Below are positions 25,601-33,222 of a stretch of 64,000 nt of DNA, piece by piece. The translations under genes were made by a program, and so were the position numbers. Numbering within the stretch: position 1 is the stretch's first letter; each line of letters starts with the position of its first letter. The notes under the pieces were generated by a model. That model did not search any database. It was not told where the DNA came from and worked only from the letters and a program-made list of their open reading frames with translations. This stretch comes from G963717155 sp963717155 (GTDB taxonomy: Bacteria; Actinomycetota; Thermoleophilia; Gaiellales; JALYLC01), in assembly GCA_963717155.1 (NCBI GenBank), contig OY970326.1, forward strand, positions 1,736,001 through 1,800,000, read 5' to 3'.

Positions 25601-27767
25601 CAGCACCAACTGGGTCGTCCAGAACGCCTCGAACTGGGTCTACGCCGGCACCGGTTGGACGGACGGGCAGGCGATCCCCGGAATCGTCGGATACGAGTAC
25701 GACCACTACTTCGGCGATTCCAACACCCCACCGGGCGTCACGGTGCTCTCGAACTCCCCGCTCGTGAACACGGAGAACGGGCAAGCAGACACGCAGAACG
25801 GTGCGATCTACACGGCGCCGAGCGGTGCCAGGGTGTTCGCCGCGAGCTCGATCCAGTTCAGCTGGGGACTCGACAACTGGGGCGGCAACACGTTCGCGAA
25901 CGCGGGCGTCCAGCAGATGACCTCGAACATCCTGAACAACTTCAGCACATCGTCGGGAACGCCCGGGCCGACGGCTCCGACCGCGCCGACCGGGGTCGGA
26001 GGCACGCCGGGGGACGCCACCGTCGCGCTCTCGTGGACGGCGCCCGCCTCTGACGGAGGCAGCCCGATCAGCAGCTACCGGATCACGCCGTACATCGGCG
26101 CGACGGCCCAGACCGCGATCGTAACCGGCACGAACGCGACGACGCGCAGCATCACCGGCCTGACCAATGGCACGGCGTACACGTTCAAGGTCGCCGCGAT
26201 CAACGGCATCGGGACCGGCGCCGACTCCGCAGCCTCCGCCGGGATCACGCCAGCTGCGGCCGCGACGGCCCCGGGCGCTCCGACCGGCGTCGGCGGCACC
26301 GCAGCGGACGCCTCGGTCGCGCTCTCGTGGACGGCCCCCGCCTCGGATGGCGGCAGCGCGATCACCGGCTACCGCGTGACACCCTCGATCGGCGGCACCG
26401 CCCAGACCCCGATCCTGACGGGCTCGGCGGCCACCAGCTTCACCGTCACGGGACTCACGAACGGCACCGCCTACACGTTCACCGTCGCGGCGATCAACGC
26501 CGTCGGCACCGGTGCTGGCTCCGCAGCCTCCGCCGCGATCACGCCGTCTGCCGCCGCGACTGCGCCGAGCGCTCCCAGCGGCGTCGGCGGCACCGCGGGT
26601 GACGCGTCCGCGGCGCTCTCGTGGACGGCGCCGGTCTCTGATGGAGGCAGCGCGATCACCGGCTACCGCGTCACGCCGTTCATCGGCGCGACCGCCCAGA
26701 CCCCGGTCCTCACCGGGTCGGCAGCGACGACATTCACCGTCACCGGCCTGACGAACGGCACGGGCTACACGTTCAAGGTCGCGGCGATCAATGCCATCGG
26801 CACCGGCGCCGACTCCGCGGCCTCCGCGGCCATCACGCCCGCCGCCGCCGCGACGGCCCCGGGCGCTCCGACCGGCGTCGGCGGCACCGCGGGCAACGGC
26901 TCCGTGGCACTCGCGTGGACGGCGCCCGCCTCGAACGGCGGCAGCGCGATCACCGGCTACCGCGTCACGCCGTCGATCGGCGCGACCGCTCAGACCCCGG
27001 TGCTCACCGGCTCCGCGGCAACGACCTTCACGGTCACCGGCCTGACCAATGGCACCGCGTACACGTTCAGGGTCGCCGCGATCAACGCGGTTGGCACCGG
27101 CGCCGACTCCGCAGCATCGGCCGCGGTCACGCCGCAGCTGCAGAGCGTACGCCTCGTCCAGGCACTCACGACTCCGCGCACCACCGCGAGCACGACCCCG
27201 ACGGGCACGTTCACATCGGCAGTCGTCACCGGTGACACGCTGGTCGGCTCCTTCGCGCTCGGAGGGACGGCCGGAAGGACCGTCTCGAGCGTCACCGACA
27301 GTCAGGGCAACACGTGGGCGAAGGCGGTGAGCACCGTTGCCGACTCCAACCGGACCGACGCAGAGATCTGGTACACGACCGCCAAGGCGAGCAGCACCGA
27401 CATCGTCACGCTTCACCTGAGCGGGAGCTCCAAGGTGAACATCACGCTGGCCGAGTTCTCGGGAAACGCGACATTCCAGGTCGGAACGGGTGCCGCGAGC
27501 ACGGCGACCTCACACTCGAGCGGCAACACCGCCGCTGCGTCCGCCGGAGACTTCGTCGTCGGTCTCTATGCCGACCGCGGGCTGAACCACACGCTCGGCA
27601 TCGGCGACGGCAAGCTCCAGCTGGGCACGAACGTCGGAGCAACGACGAACCCCGAGAGCGACCAGTCGTATGTCCTGGGCGTCGCGGCCGGTGCGCAGTC
27701 CGCGGTCTTCACGACGAGCGGGAGCGTGGCAGGCTCTGTCGTCGTCGCAGCGTTCAAGCCGCAGTAA
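22683..27767 (+). CDS. giant secreted Fn3 - N,N-dimethylformamidase-like - Fn3 protein
   Basis: A 1,694-residue exported protein. A signal anchor (VTLIAMLFAAALVWGVVSSV, about residues 20-40) is followed by a LamG-like jelly-roll domain (VVFSDGFESGSFSNW, to about 240), four Fn3 modules (about 241-634), a domain like the C-terminal part of the N,N-dimethylformamidase beta subunit (about 635-1095: VYRMGYYGSAGARL, NTYQAYNVYGG, VGHDEYWSKPQRDNVE, FFSGNESYWQVRFE), four more Fn3 modules (about 1098-1483) and a C-terminal beta domain. The GHDEYWS and GNESYW stretches are the family's active-site region. It may be an extracellular amidase or glycan-active enzyme with spacer modules; the substrate is unknown. 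TTG at 22683 is chosen because the nearby ATG at 22648 is out of frame. Confidence 0.8.
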   Translation: MKLEGERTDRLRRRPAARVGVTLIAMLFAAALVWGVVSSVGATSASYTNVVFSDGFESGSFSNWDAAPPGNGSATIIAAAAHTGTNGFRMTNAAGQFNLAVKTLPGPLTDSSVSFDMRPDTTSVQLVAQARDAASSSSTMWDLYYDGGQHGFWFYPHQGSTGSEIFTGANSAPANVWTRVEIQYTATATGGAQILLNGQTQTAWGVSGDFTRSANFQKLQLWNDATGSVDYDDVVVATPGSSGATAPDAPTGVGGTAGNGSAALSWTVPASDGGSPVTGYRVTPYIGGTAQTPILTGSAANTYTATGLTNGTAYTFTVAAINGIGAGPDSAASAAITPAGTATAAGAPTGVGGTAGDGSVALSWTAPASDGGSAITGYRITPSIGGTAQIPILTGSAATTFSVTGLTNGTAYTFKVAAINDIGTGAESAASAAITPTSGTTVPGAPTGVGGSAGSASVALSWTAPASNGGTAITGYLVTPYIGATAQTPVLTGSAATAFTVTGLTNGTAYTFTVAAINAVGTGADSAASAAITPAAATAPGAPTGLGGTAGNASVALSWTAPASDGGSTITGYVVTPYIGATAQSAIQTGSASTSYNVTGLTNGTAYTFKVAAINSVGTGADSAASAAVTPAALNPIQIENALPGDPEWGDFGGPPTPNDLSGYGSKISVNHGQSLDLFVTTTAANVSINVYRMGYYGSAGARLMASLGSFPGVSQVQATPNPANGMIEEHWTKTTTLQTQASWVSGVYFARLMSSAGYGAIIMFVVRDDGGHEPLLFQASTNTYQAYNVYGGTSLYNNNTNGSIWSAPHATKVSYDRPFLNGDGAGQFLPYEYPFVRWAEKNGYNMAYTTDVDTSENTNPLTNYKGFLVVGHDEYWSKPQRDNVESAIASGVNVGFFSGNESYWQVRFEPSSTGVPDRVLVGYKDFANCACAPGPDPQWNVNNSVLTGLWRDPQVGRPEEQMMGVMFGGEVFSTNWVVQNASNWVYAGTGWTDGQAIPGIVGYEYDHYFGDSNTPPGVTVLSNSPLVNTENGQADTQNGAIYTAPSGARVFAASSIQFSWGLDNWGGNTFANAGVQQMTSNILNNFSTSSGTPGPTAPTAPTGVGGTPGDATVALSWTAPASDGGSPISSYRITPYIGATAQTAIVTGTNATTRSITGLTNGTAYTFKVAAINGIGTGADSAASAGITPAAAATAPGAPTGVGGTAADASVALSWTAPASDGGSAITGYRVTPSIGGTAQTPILTGSAATSFTVTGLTNGTAYTFTVAAINAVGTGAGSAASAAITPSAAATAPSAPSGVGGTAGDASAALSWTAPVSDGGSAITGYRVTPFIGATAQTPVLTGSAATTFTVTGLTNGTGYTFKVAAINAIGTGADSAASAAITPAAAATAPGAPTGVGGTAGNGSVALAWTAPASNGGSAITGYRVTPSIGATAQTPVLTGSAATTFTVTGLTNGTAYTFRVAAINAVGTGADSAASAAVTPQLQSVRLVQALTTPRTTASTTPTGTFTSAVVTGDTLVGSFALGGTAGRTVSSVTDSQGNTWAKAVSTVADSNRTDAEIWYTTAKASSTDIVTLHLSGSSKVNITLAEFSGNATFQVGTGAASTATSHSSGNTAAASAGDFVVGLYADRGLNHTLGIGDGKLQLGTNVGATTNPESDQSYVLGVAAGAQSAVFTTSGSVAGSVVVAAFKPQ
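23406..24585 (+). repeat. four tandem Fn3 modules, first array
   Basis: Four units of about 295 bases, each opening APTGVGG and containing ALSWTAPASDGGS, then GLTNGTAYTFTVAAIN and ending SAASAAITP. Units are so alike, also at the DNA level, that recent duplication or gene conversion is likely. Confidence 0.8.
25972..27130 (+). repeat. four tandem Fn3 modules, second array
   Basis: Same unit as in the first array, on the other side of the dimethylformamidase-like domain. Several units match units of the first array nearly word for word, pointing to exchange between arrays. Confidence 0.8.
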
Positions 27768-27884
27768 CGATTCATTTTCCGGCGGTGGCCGGTGCGTCGG
27801 GTACTCTCAGAGGCGCTGTCCTACCCTGCCGATAGACGCGGACGAAAGAGGAAGCTTCTTCCTGCCGGGGAAAGGGAGACATCC

Positions 27885-28883
27885 TTGAACGAGACCTCGC
27901 ACACAGCGACCACCGTCGGTCAAGCCGGCCGCCGGCTGCGCCTTCTCACCCGGACCGGCCTCGCGATCGGCGGAGCCGTCCTCGGCGCCGCACTGCTCGC
28001 CGGGTGCGGGTCGAGCGACTCGACAACCGACAGCAGCGCCGTCTCTGCGACTCCGACCACCTTGAAGACGCTTGCGCAATCGCTGGGGCAGCCGATCTAC
28101 TGGGTCGGGCCGCGGGCGCACGTCACGTACGAGCGCACGACGCTCGCGAGCGGTCGGATCCTCGTCCGCTACCTGCCCGACGGCACCAAGGTCGGAACGA
28201 GTGCTCCCTTCCTGTCGGTCGGCACGTACACGCTGCCAAACGCGTACGCCGCGACGCAGCGTGCCGCCAGCAAGCCGGGCGCGGTGCGCATCAAGGTCTC
28301 CACGAGCGCGATCGCCTTCTCCACGAAGGCCCATCCGCTCAACGTGTGGCTGACGTATCCGGGCTCGCGCTACCAGATCGAGGTGTTCGATCCCACCCCG
28401 GGAAAGGCGCGCCAGCTCGTCGAGGCCGGTGACGTCGCACGCGTGCCGGGAAGCCCCAGGGAGAATCGACCGGTCGTCGTCTCGCCCAAGAGCCTCACGA
28501 GGGTCGCGACAGCCGGGCAGCGTCCGATCTACTGGGCCGGGCCGCTGCCGAACATGACCTACGAGCTGACCAAGACGAGCCAGGGCGGATCCCTCGTGCG
28601 CTACCTGCCGCCAGGAGTGGCGATCGGTGCCCCGACGCCGCAACTCACCGTAGGCACGTATCCCTTCGCCAAGCCGCTCGCGGCGATCAGACGACTGAGC
28701 CTCGCCAAGGGTGCGACATTGATCAACCTCGCCGGCGGCGGGCTTGCCGTTGCCGATCCTCACTTCCCGAAGAGCATCTACCTCGCGTTCCCGGGCTCGA
28801 ACTACGAGATCGAGGTGTTCGACCCGTCGCTCGCTCGAGCTCGCCAGCTCGTGACCTCCGGACAGATAATCGCCGTCTCCTGA
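27885..28883 (+). CDS. putative lipoprotein with two copies of an unrecognised domain
   Basis: A 332-residue protein. The TTG at 27885 sits seven bases after AAAGGGAG, a good ribosome site, and gives a basic N-terminus, a hydrophobic helix and the lipobox LLAGC (Cys41). The mature part holds two similar domains of about 130 residues. Each begins GQPIYWVGP or QRPIYWAGP and continues YERTT/YELTK, RYLPDG/RYLPPG, VGTYTLP/VGTYPFA and YPGSRYQIEVFDPTP/FPGSNYEIEVFDPSL. I do not recognise the family. A third copy forms the next gene, whose ATG overlaps this stop (TGATG). It is probably anchored to the outer face of the membrane. Confidence 0.7.
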   Translation: MNETSHTATTVGQAGRRLRLLTRTGLAIGGAVLGAALLAGCGSSDSTTDSSAVSATPTTLKTLAQSLGQPIYWVGPRAHVTYERTTLASGRILVRYLPDGTKVGTSAPFLSVGTYTLPNAYAATQRAASKPGAVRIKVSTSAIAFSTKAHPLNVWLTYPGSRYQIEVFDPTPGKARQLVEAGDVARVPGSPRENRPVVVSPKSLTRVATAGQRPIYWAGPLPNMTYELTKTSQGGSLVRYLPPGVAIGAPTPQLTVGTYPFAKPLAAIRRLSLAKGATLINLAGGGLAVADPHFPKSIYLAFPGSNYEIEVFDPSLARARQLVTSGQIIAVS

Positions 28884-29461
28884 TGCGATCTCCTGTCAGG
28901 ATCGGCGCCGTCGTTGCGGTGGCTGTCGCAGGGGGTCTCGGAGCCTGGGCGATCGTGGGCAACGAGGACTCAAGCCCCTCGTCGGGTTCTGACACGACGT
29001 CTGCGACGACGGCCAACTCGACAACGGCCGCCAAGCCGATCGCACCGATCGGTCTGTCGGCGAAGGGGCTTCGCACGCTCTCGGCGACCGTCGGCCAGCC
29101 GATCTACTGGGCCGGGCCGAAGCCCGGCTATCTCTACGAGCTCACCAGGACGAGCAACGGGAGCGTCTTCATCCGTTACCTGCCGCCAGGCGCGAAGGTC
29201 GGATCGAAGCAGGCGATCTACCTGATCATCGCGACCTATCCGTTTCGCGGCGCTCTTCAGGCCCTCAAGGGTCTGGCGAGCCAGCCGAAGCTCACGATCC
29301 CCCGTGGCGGCATCGCAGTCGTCGATGGGAAGGATCCGAAGAGCGTCCACCTCGCCTACCCCGGGATCAACGACCAGGTCGAGGTGTACGACCCCTCTCC
29401 CGCTCGTTCGCTCGCAGTCGCGAAGTCCGGCACCGTGCGACCCGTGCCGCCGCCAGCCTGA
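28883..29461 (+). CDS. secreted or membrane-anchored single-domain paralogue of the preceding lipoprotein
   Basis: A 192-residue protein. The N-terminal helix VRIGAVVAVAVAGGLGAWAIVG (no lipobox) is followed by a Ser/Thr/Ala-rich linker (about residues 28-50) and one domain: VGQPIYWAGPKPGYLYELTR, IRYLPPGAKVGSK, ATYPFRGALQAL, YPGINDQVEVYDPSPAR. It is clearly the same domain as the two in the preceding lipoprotein, so the operon carries three copies. Start ATG 28883 shares its A with the upstream stop, indicating coupled translation. Function unknown. Confidence 0.7.
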   Translation: MRSPVRIGAVVAVAVAGGLGAWAIVGNEDSSPSSGSDTTSATTANSTTAAKPIAPIGLSAKGLRTLSATVGQPIYWAGPKPGYLYELTRTSNGSVFIRYLPPGAKVGSKQAIYLIIATYPFRGALQALKGLASQPKLTIPRGGIAVVDGKDPKSVHLAYPGINDQVEVYDPSPARSLAVAKSGTVRPVPPPA

Positions 29462-29722
29462 CGAACTGCGTGCCCACGGGCACAACCCTCGATTTACACT
29501 CGAGACGGCCTGTACGGGCGCCTACGGCGATGACAGTACGTTCCTTGACTGTGGAGCCCTGGCCCGTCCGAGGGCGTGAGAACGCCAGCAGGGTGGCTCA
29601 GACGGGATCGGTGGTGTATGTCATGACGGGTGTCGCGATTGGCGACCTTGCCAGTACGCGCGGCGCACGGCTGCTTGACATCTCCACCTGCCGGCTTCCC
29701 GCTACGCCGGGGCGCTAACGCG
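29462..29722. other. intergenic region without recognisable gene
   Basis: About 260 bases after the secreted paralogue and before a strong terminator. A small GTGCC/GGCAC hairpin lies near 29470. An 82-codon open frame (29470-29718) has unnatural composition and is rejected. A small RNA cannot be excluded. Confidence 0.35.
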
Positions 29723-29759
29723 CGAGAACCCCGGCAGGATGGCCCTGCCGGGGTTCTCG
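29723..29759. terminator. strong bidirectional terminator
   Basis: CGAGAACCCCGGCAGG (29723-29738) pairs perfectly with CCTGCCGGGGTTCTCG (29744-29759): a 16-bp GC-rich stem with a 5-base loop. It lies between the convergent lipoprotein operon and the collagen-like gene. It lacks a T-tract but is the most stable hairpin seen in the window. Confidence 0.75.
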
Positions 29760-29791
29760 ATCACGCGTTGGAGCTGTCTATGTGAGTGACG

Positions 29792-32700
29792 TTAGGCGCA
29801 GTATGCGAACGCCTGGACGGTCACGGTATCGCTGGCACTGCCGCCGTCTGCGGTCACGACTGCCACCGCATTCCACTCGCCTCCGTCACCGGGCGTGCCC
29901 GGGTAGGACTGCTGGAGCGCGCCCTGAGCGATTCCTGCCGACGTCACCTTCGCACCGCCGCCGATCAGCGTCCTGCCGGCCGGGCAGTCTGCCACCGCGG
30001 GGATGGTCGTGTTGAGGGCCGGATCGGGCATGGTCACCGCGGTACCCGTGACGAGAGTCACACCCGACACCGTTCCGATCGGGCCGGTGGCACCGGTGTC
30101 ACCCTTCGGACCGGGGCCGCCCTGTGCGCCGGCGGGACCGGTCGCGCCAGGAGGTCCGGCAACCGTGCTGTCGGCACCCGTCGGGCCGGTCGGGCCCTGA
30201 GCTCCGGTGTCGCCCTTCGCGCCGTTGGCGCCGGCCGTACCCGTGGCACCCGGAGCGCCGTCGGCACCGTTGGTACCGGTCGCACCCATGGAGCCCTGGG
30301 CACCCGTGCTCGCCGTTCGCACCGTTGGTGCCGTTGGCGCCGTTCGCGCCCGTCGCACCTGCCGGACCCTGCGGGCCGACCGGGCCGACCGGGCCAACCG
30401 GGCCCTGGATGCCCTGCGGGCCAGTTGCTCCGGTCGCTCCCGGCGCACCCTGCGGACCCTGAGCGCCGTTAACCCCGTTAACCCCGTTGACCCCGTTAAC
30501 CCCGTTAACGCCGTTAACGCCGTTGGTCCCGTTGGTCCCGTTGGCTCCCTGGGGGCCCTGAGGACCGGTCGCGCCGGTGGCACCAGTTGCACCGGTGTCG
30601 CCCTTCGGGCCAGTTGCGCCCTGCGGACCGGTGTTACCCGTGGCTCCGCCTGCCGGACCCGCCGGACCCTGCGGGCCGGTATCGCCGAGCGGACCCTTAT
30701 CGCCGGTAGCACCCTTGTCGCCGGTCGCGCCCTGCGGACCGTTGGGGCCAGTGGCGCCCTGGACGCCGGCGGCGCCGGTCGCGCCCTGCGGACCCTGGAT
30801 ACCGGCAATGCCCTGCGCACCGGTATCGCCCTGCGGACCCTTATCGCCGGTCGCGCCCTTATCGCCGGTCGCGCCCTGCGCACCATTGTTGCCGGTCGCG
30901 CCCTGCGGGCCGGTATCGCCCTGCGGACCCTTATCGCCGGTCGCACCCTTATCGCCGGTTGCGCCCTTATCGCCGGTTGCGCCCTGCGCACCATTGTTGC
31001 CGGTCGCGCCCTGCGGGCCGGTACGCGCCCTTATCGCCGGTCGCACCCTTATCGCCGGTGGCGCCCTTGTCGCCGGTGGCGCCCTTATCGCCGGTTGCGC
31101 CCTGCGGGCCGGTATCGCCCGTGCGCACCCTTATCGCCGGTGGCGCCCTTGTCGCCGGTCGCGCCCTGCGCACCATTGTTGCCGGTCGCGCCCTGCGGGC
31201 CGGTATCGCCCTGCGGACCCTTATCGCCGGTCGCGCCCTTGGCACCGTTCTGACCGGTCGCGCCCTGCGGACCCTGCGGGCCCTGGATGCCAGGAATGCC
31301 CTGCGGGCCCTGCGCACCGGTTGCGCCCTGCGGACCCTGCGGGCCCTGGATGCCAGGAATGCCCTGCGGGCCCTGCGCACCGGTTGCGCCCTGCGGTCCC
31401 TGATCGCCAGTCGCACCCTTCGCGCCATCGGCACCGGTCGAGCCCTGCGGGCCAGTCGCGCCCTGCGTCGCCAGTCGCACCCTTCGCGCCTCGGCACCGG
31501 TCGCGCCCTGCGCGCCAGTCGCGCCCTGCGCCCTGATCGCCAGTCGCACCCTTCGCGCCATCGGCACCGGTCGACGCCCTGCGGGCCAGTTGCGCCCTGC
31601 GGCCCTGATCGCCAGTCGCACCCTTCGCGCCATCGGCACCGGTCGAGCCCTGCGGGCCAGTTGCGCCCTGCGGACCCTGATCGCCAGTCGCACCCTTCGC
31701 GCCATCGGCACCGGTCGAGCCCTGCGGGCCAGTTGCGCCCTGCGGACCCTGCGGGCCGGTTGCGCCCTGCGCGCCGTTTGCTCCGGTCGCGCCGTTAGCT
31801 CCGGTCGCGCCCTGCGGACCCTGGATGCCAGGAGCGCCCTGCGCACCGGTCGCACCCTGCGGACCCTGATCGCCGGTAGCGCCCTTGGCGCCATCAGCGC
31901 CAGTCGCGCCCTGCAGACCCTGATCGCCAGTCGCACCCTTCGCGCCAGCAGCGCCGGTGGCGCCCTGCGGACCCTGATCGCCAGTCGCACCCTTCGCGCC
32001 CTGATCGCCAGTCGCACCCTTCGCGCCGTCAGCGCCAGTCGCGCCATTCGCGCCGGTCGCGCCCTGATCGCCGGTCGCACCCTTCGCGCCCTGATCGCCG
32101 GTCGCACCCTTCGCGCCCTGATCGCCAGTCGCACCCTTCGCGCCGTCCGGGCCGGTCGCGCCCTGCGCACCATTGGCGCCGGTCGCACCCTTATCGCCGC
32201 TCGGGCCAGTCGCGCCCTGATCGCCGGTCGCACCCTTCGCGCCGTCGGCGCCGGTCGCGCCCTGCGGGCCAGTTGCGCCTTGCGGACCCTGGACACCGGG
32301 AGCGCCGGTCGCGCCCTGATCGCCCGTCGCACCCTTCGCGCCGTCAGCGCCAGTCGCGCCCTGCGGGCCAGTTGCACCCTGCGGGCCCTGGACACCAGGA
32401 GCACCGGTCGCGCCATTCGCGCCGGTTGCGCCCTGATCGCCAGTCGCGCCATCGCGCCAGTCGCCATTCGCGCCGGTTGCGCCCTGATCGCCAGTCGCAC
32501 CCTTCGCGCCATCAGCGCCAGTCGTTCCATTCGCGCCGGTTGCGCCCTGATCGCCAGTCGCACCCTTCGCGCCATCAGCGCCAGTCGTTCCATTCGCGCC
32601 GGTTGCGCCCTGATCGCCAGTCGCACCCTTGACGCCGTCGGGGCCAGTCGCGCCCTGAGCACCATTGGCGCCGGTCGCGCCGGCAGCTCCGGTCGGGCCG

Positions 32701-33011
32701 GACGGACCCTGCGGTCCCGTCGTCCCGGTCGCGCCGCTCGGACCCGTCGGGCCGGTCGGCCCGGTCGCGCCCGTCGGGCCGCTCGTCCATGTGATCTCTT
32801 GCTCGTTACTCGCGCAAGCCGCGGGCGCGCCGCCGGGGGCCCAGACGGTGGGCGGGGTGGTCGCGATGATACGAAGGGTTCCGCGCGAAACCGAGCCATT
32901 GGTCCGCACGCATGCCGTCACCGACGACACGTCAGCCGCGCTCGCTCCAGACACGAAAAGAGCCGCGCTCAGAGGCACGACTGCAGCAACCAGGATTCGC
33001 GCGACTTTCAT
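29792..33011 (-). CDS. secreted collagen-like (Gly-X-Y)n protein, several frame breaks
   Basis: About 1,070 residues. MKVARILVAAVVPLSAALFVSGASA is a signal peptide, then a short head (VTACVRTNGSVSRGTLRII...CASNEQEITW). More than 250 Gly-X-Y triplets follow, dominated by GATGDQGATGANG and GDKGPQGDTGPQG units, and then a globular tail with GVTLVTGTAVTMPD, GRTLIGGGAKVTSAG and TVTVQAFAYC. Such tails occur on bacterial collagen-like exoproteins as trimerisation or binding heads. The frame changes near 31450-31600, 31120, 31030 and 30305, always staying in Gly-X-Y sequence, so these are probably repeat-related sequence errors. ATG at 33011 has a GGGGGGA ribosome site and a strong promoter. Confidence 0.8.
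30466..30546 (-). repeat. nine 9-bp tandem units encoding Asn-Gly-Val/Thr triplets
   Basis: CCGTTAACC-type units repeat nine times without interruption (plus-strand orientation). On the coding strand they give consecutive Asn-Gly-Thr and Asn-Gly-Val triplets within the collagen-like region. A short perfect tandem array of this kind is prone to slippage and length variation. Confidence 0.8.
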
Positions 33012-33045
33012 CAAGATCCCCCCAAACGTACCTAGGCCGTTGGCG

Positions 33046-33074
33046 AGAGTACTACGTCCTTCGTATCACGTCAA
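33046..33074 (-). promoter_or_regulatory. promoter of the collagen-like gene
   Basis: On the minus strand, TTGACG (33074-33069), a 17-base spacer and TACTCT (33051-33046). The start would be near 33039, leaving a leader of about 28 bases with the ribosome site GGGGGGA six bases before the ATG at 33011. Confidence 0.7.
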
Positions 33075-33222
33075 ATTGCGCGCGGACCGAATGACAGTAT
33101 CGTCGTCTGTCGAACGTCACGATCGATATCGACGCGCCTGTCTTAACCACACTTTCACTCTCGCACGAGTTCGAGGTCCGACCCGGCCGCTACGCTGTCC
33201 GAGTGCGGGTGGCGTAGCCTCG

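Noticed and set aside
23406..27130. Regularly spaced repeats resembling a CRISPR array
   Set aside because: The units are coding Fn3 modules of about 295 bases in one frame; no 20-40 base repeats with unique spacers exist.
27802..27807. TACTCT as -10 box of the lipoprotein operon
   Set aside because: The hexamer matches that of the collagen promoter, but no -35 is found at 16-18 bases, so it is not listed as a promoter.
29470..29718. An 82-codon open frame in the gap after the secreted paralogue
   Set aside because: Composition is not protein-like, there is no ribosome site, and it ends at the terminator without conserved motifs.
30207..32899. Long open frames on both strands through the collagen-like gene, rich in Pro/Ala/Arg/Ser
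   Set aside because: They are frame and antisense shadows of the Gly-X-Y repeat; only the frames giving regular Gly-X-Y are real.
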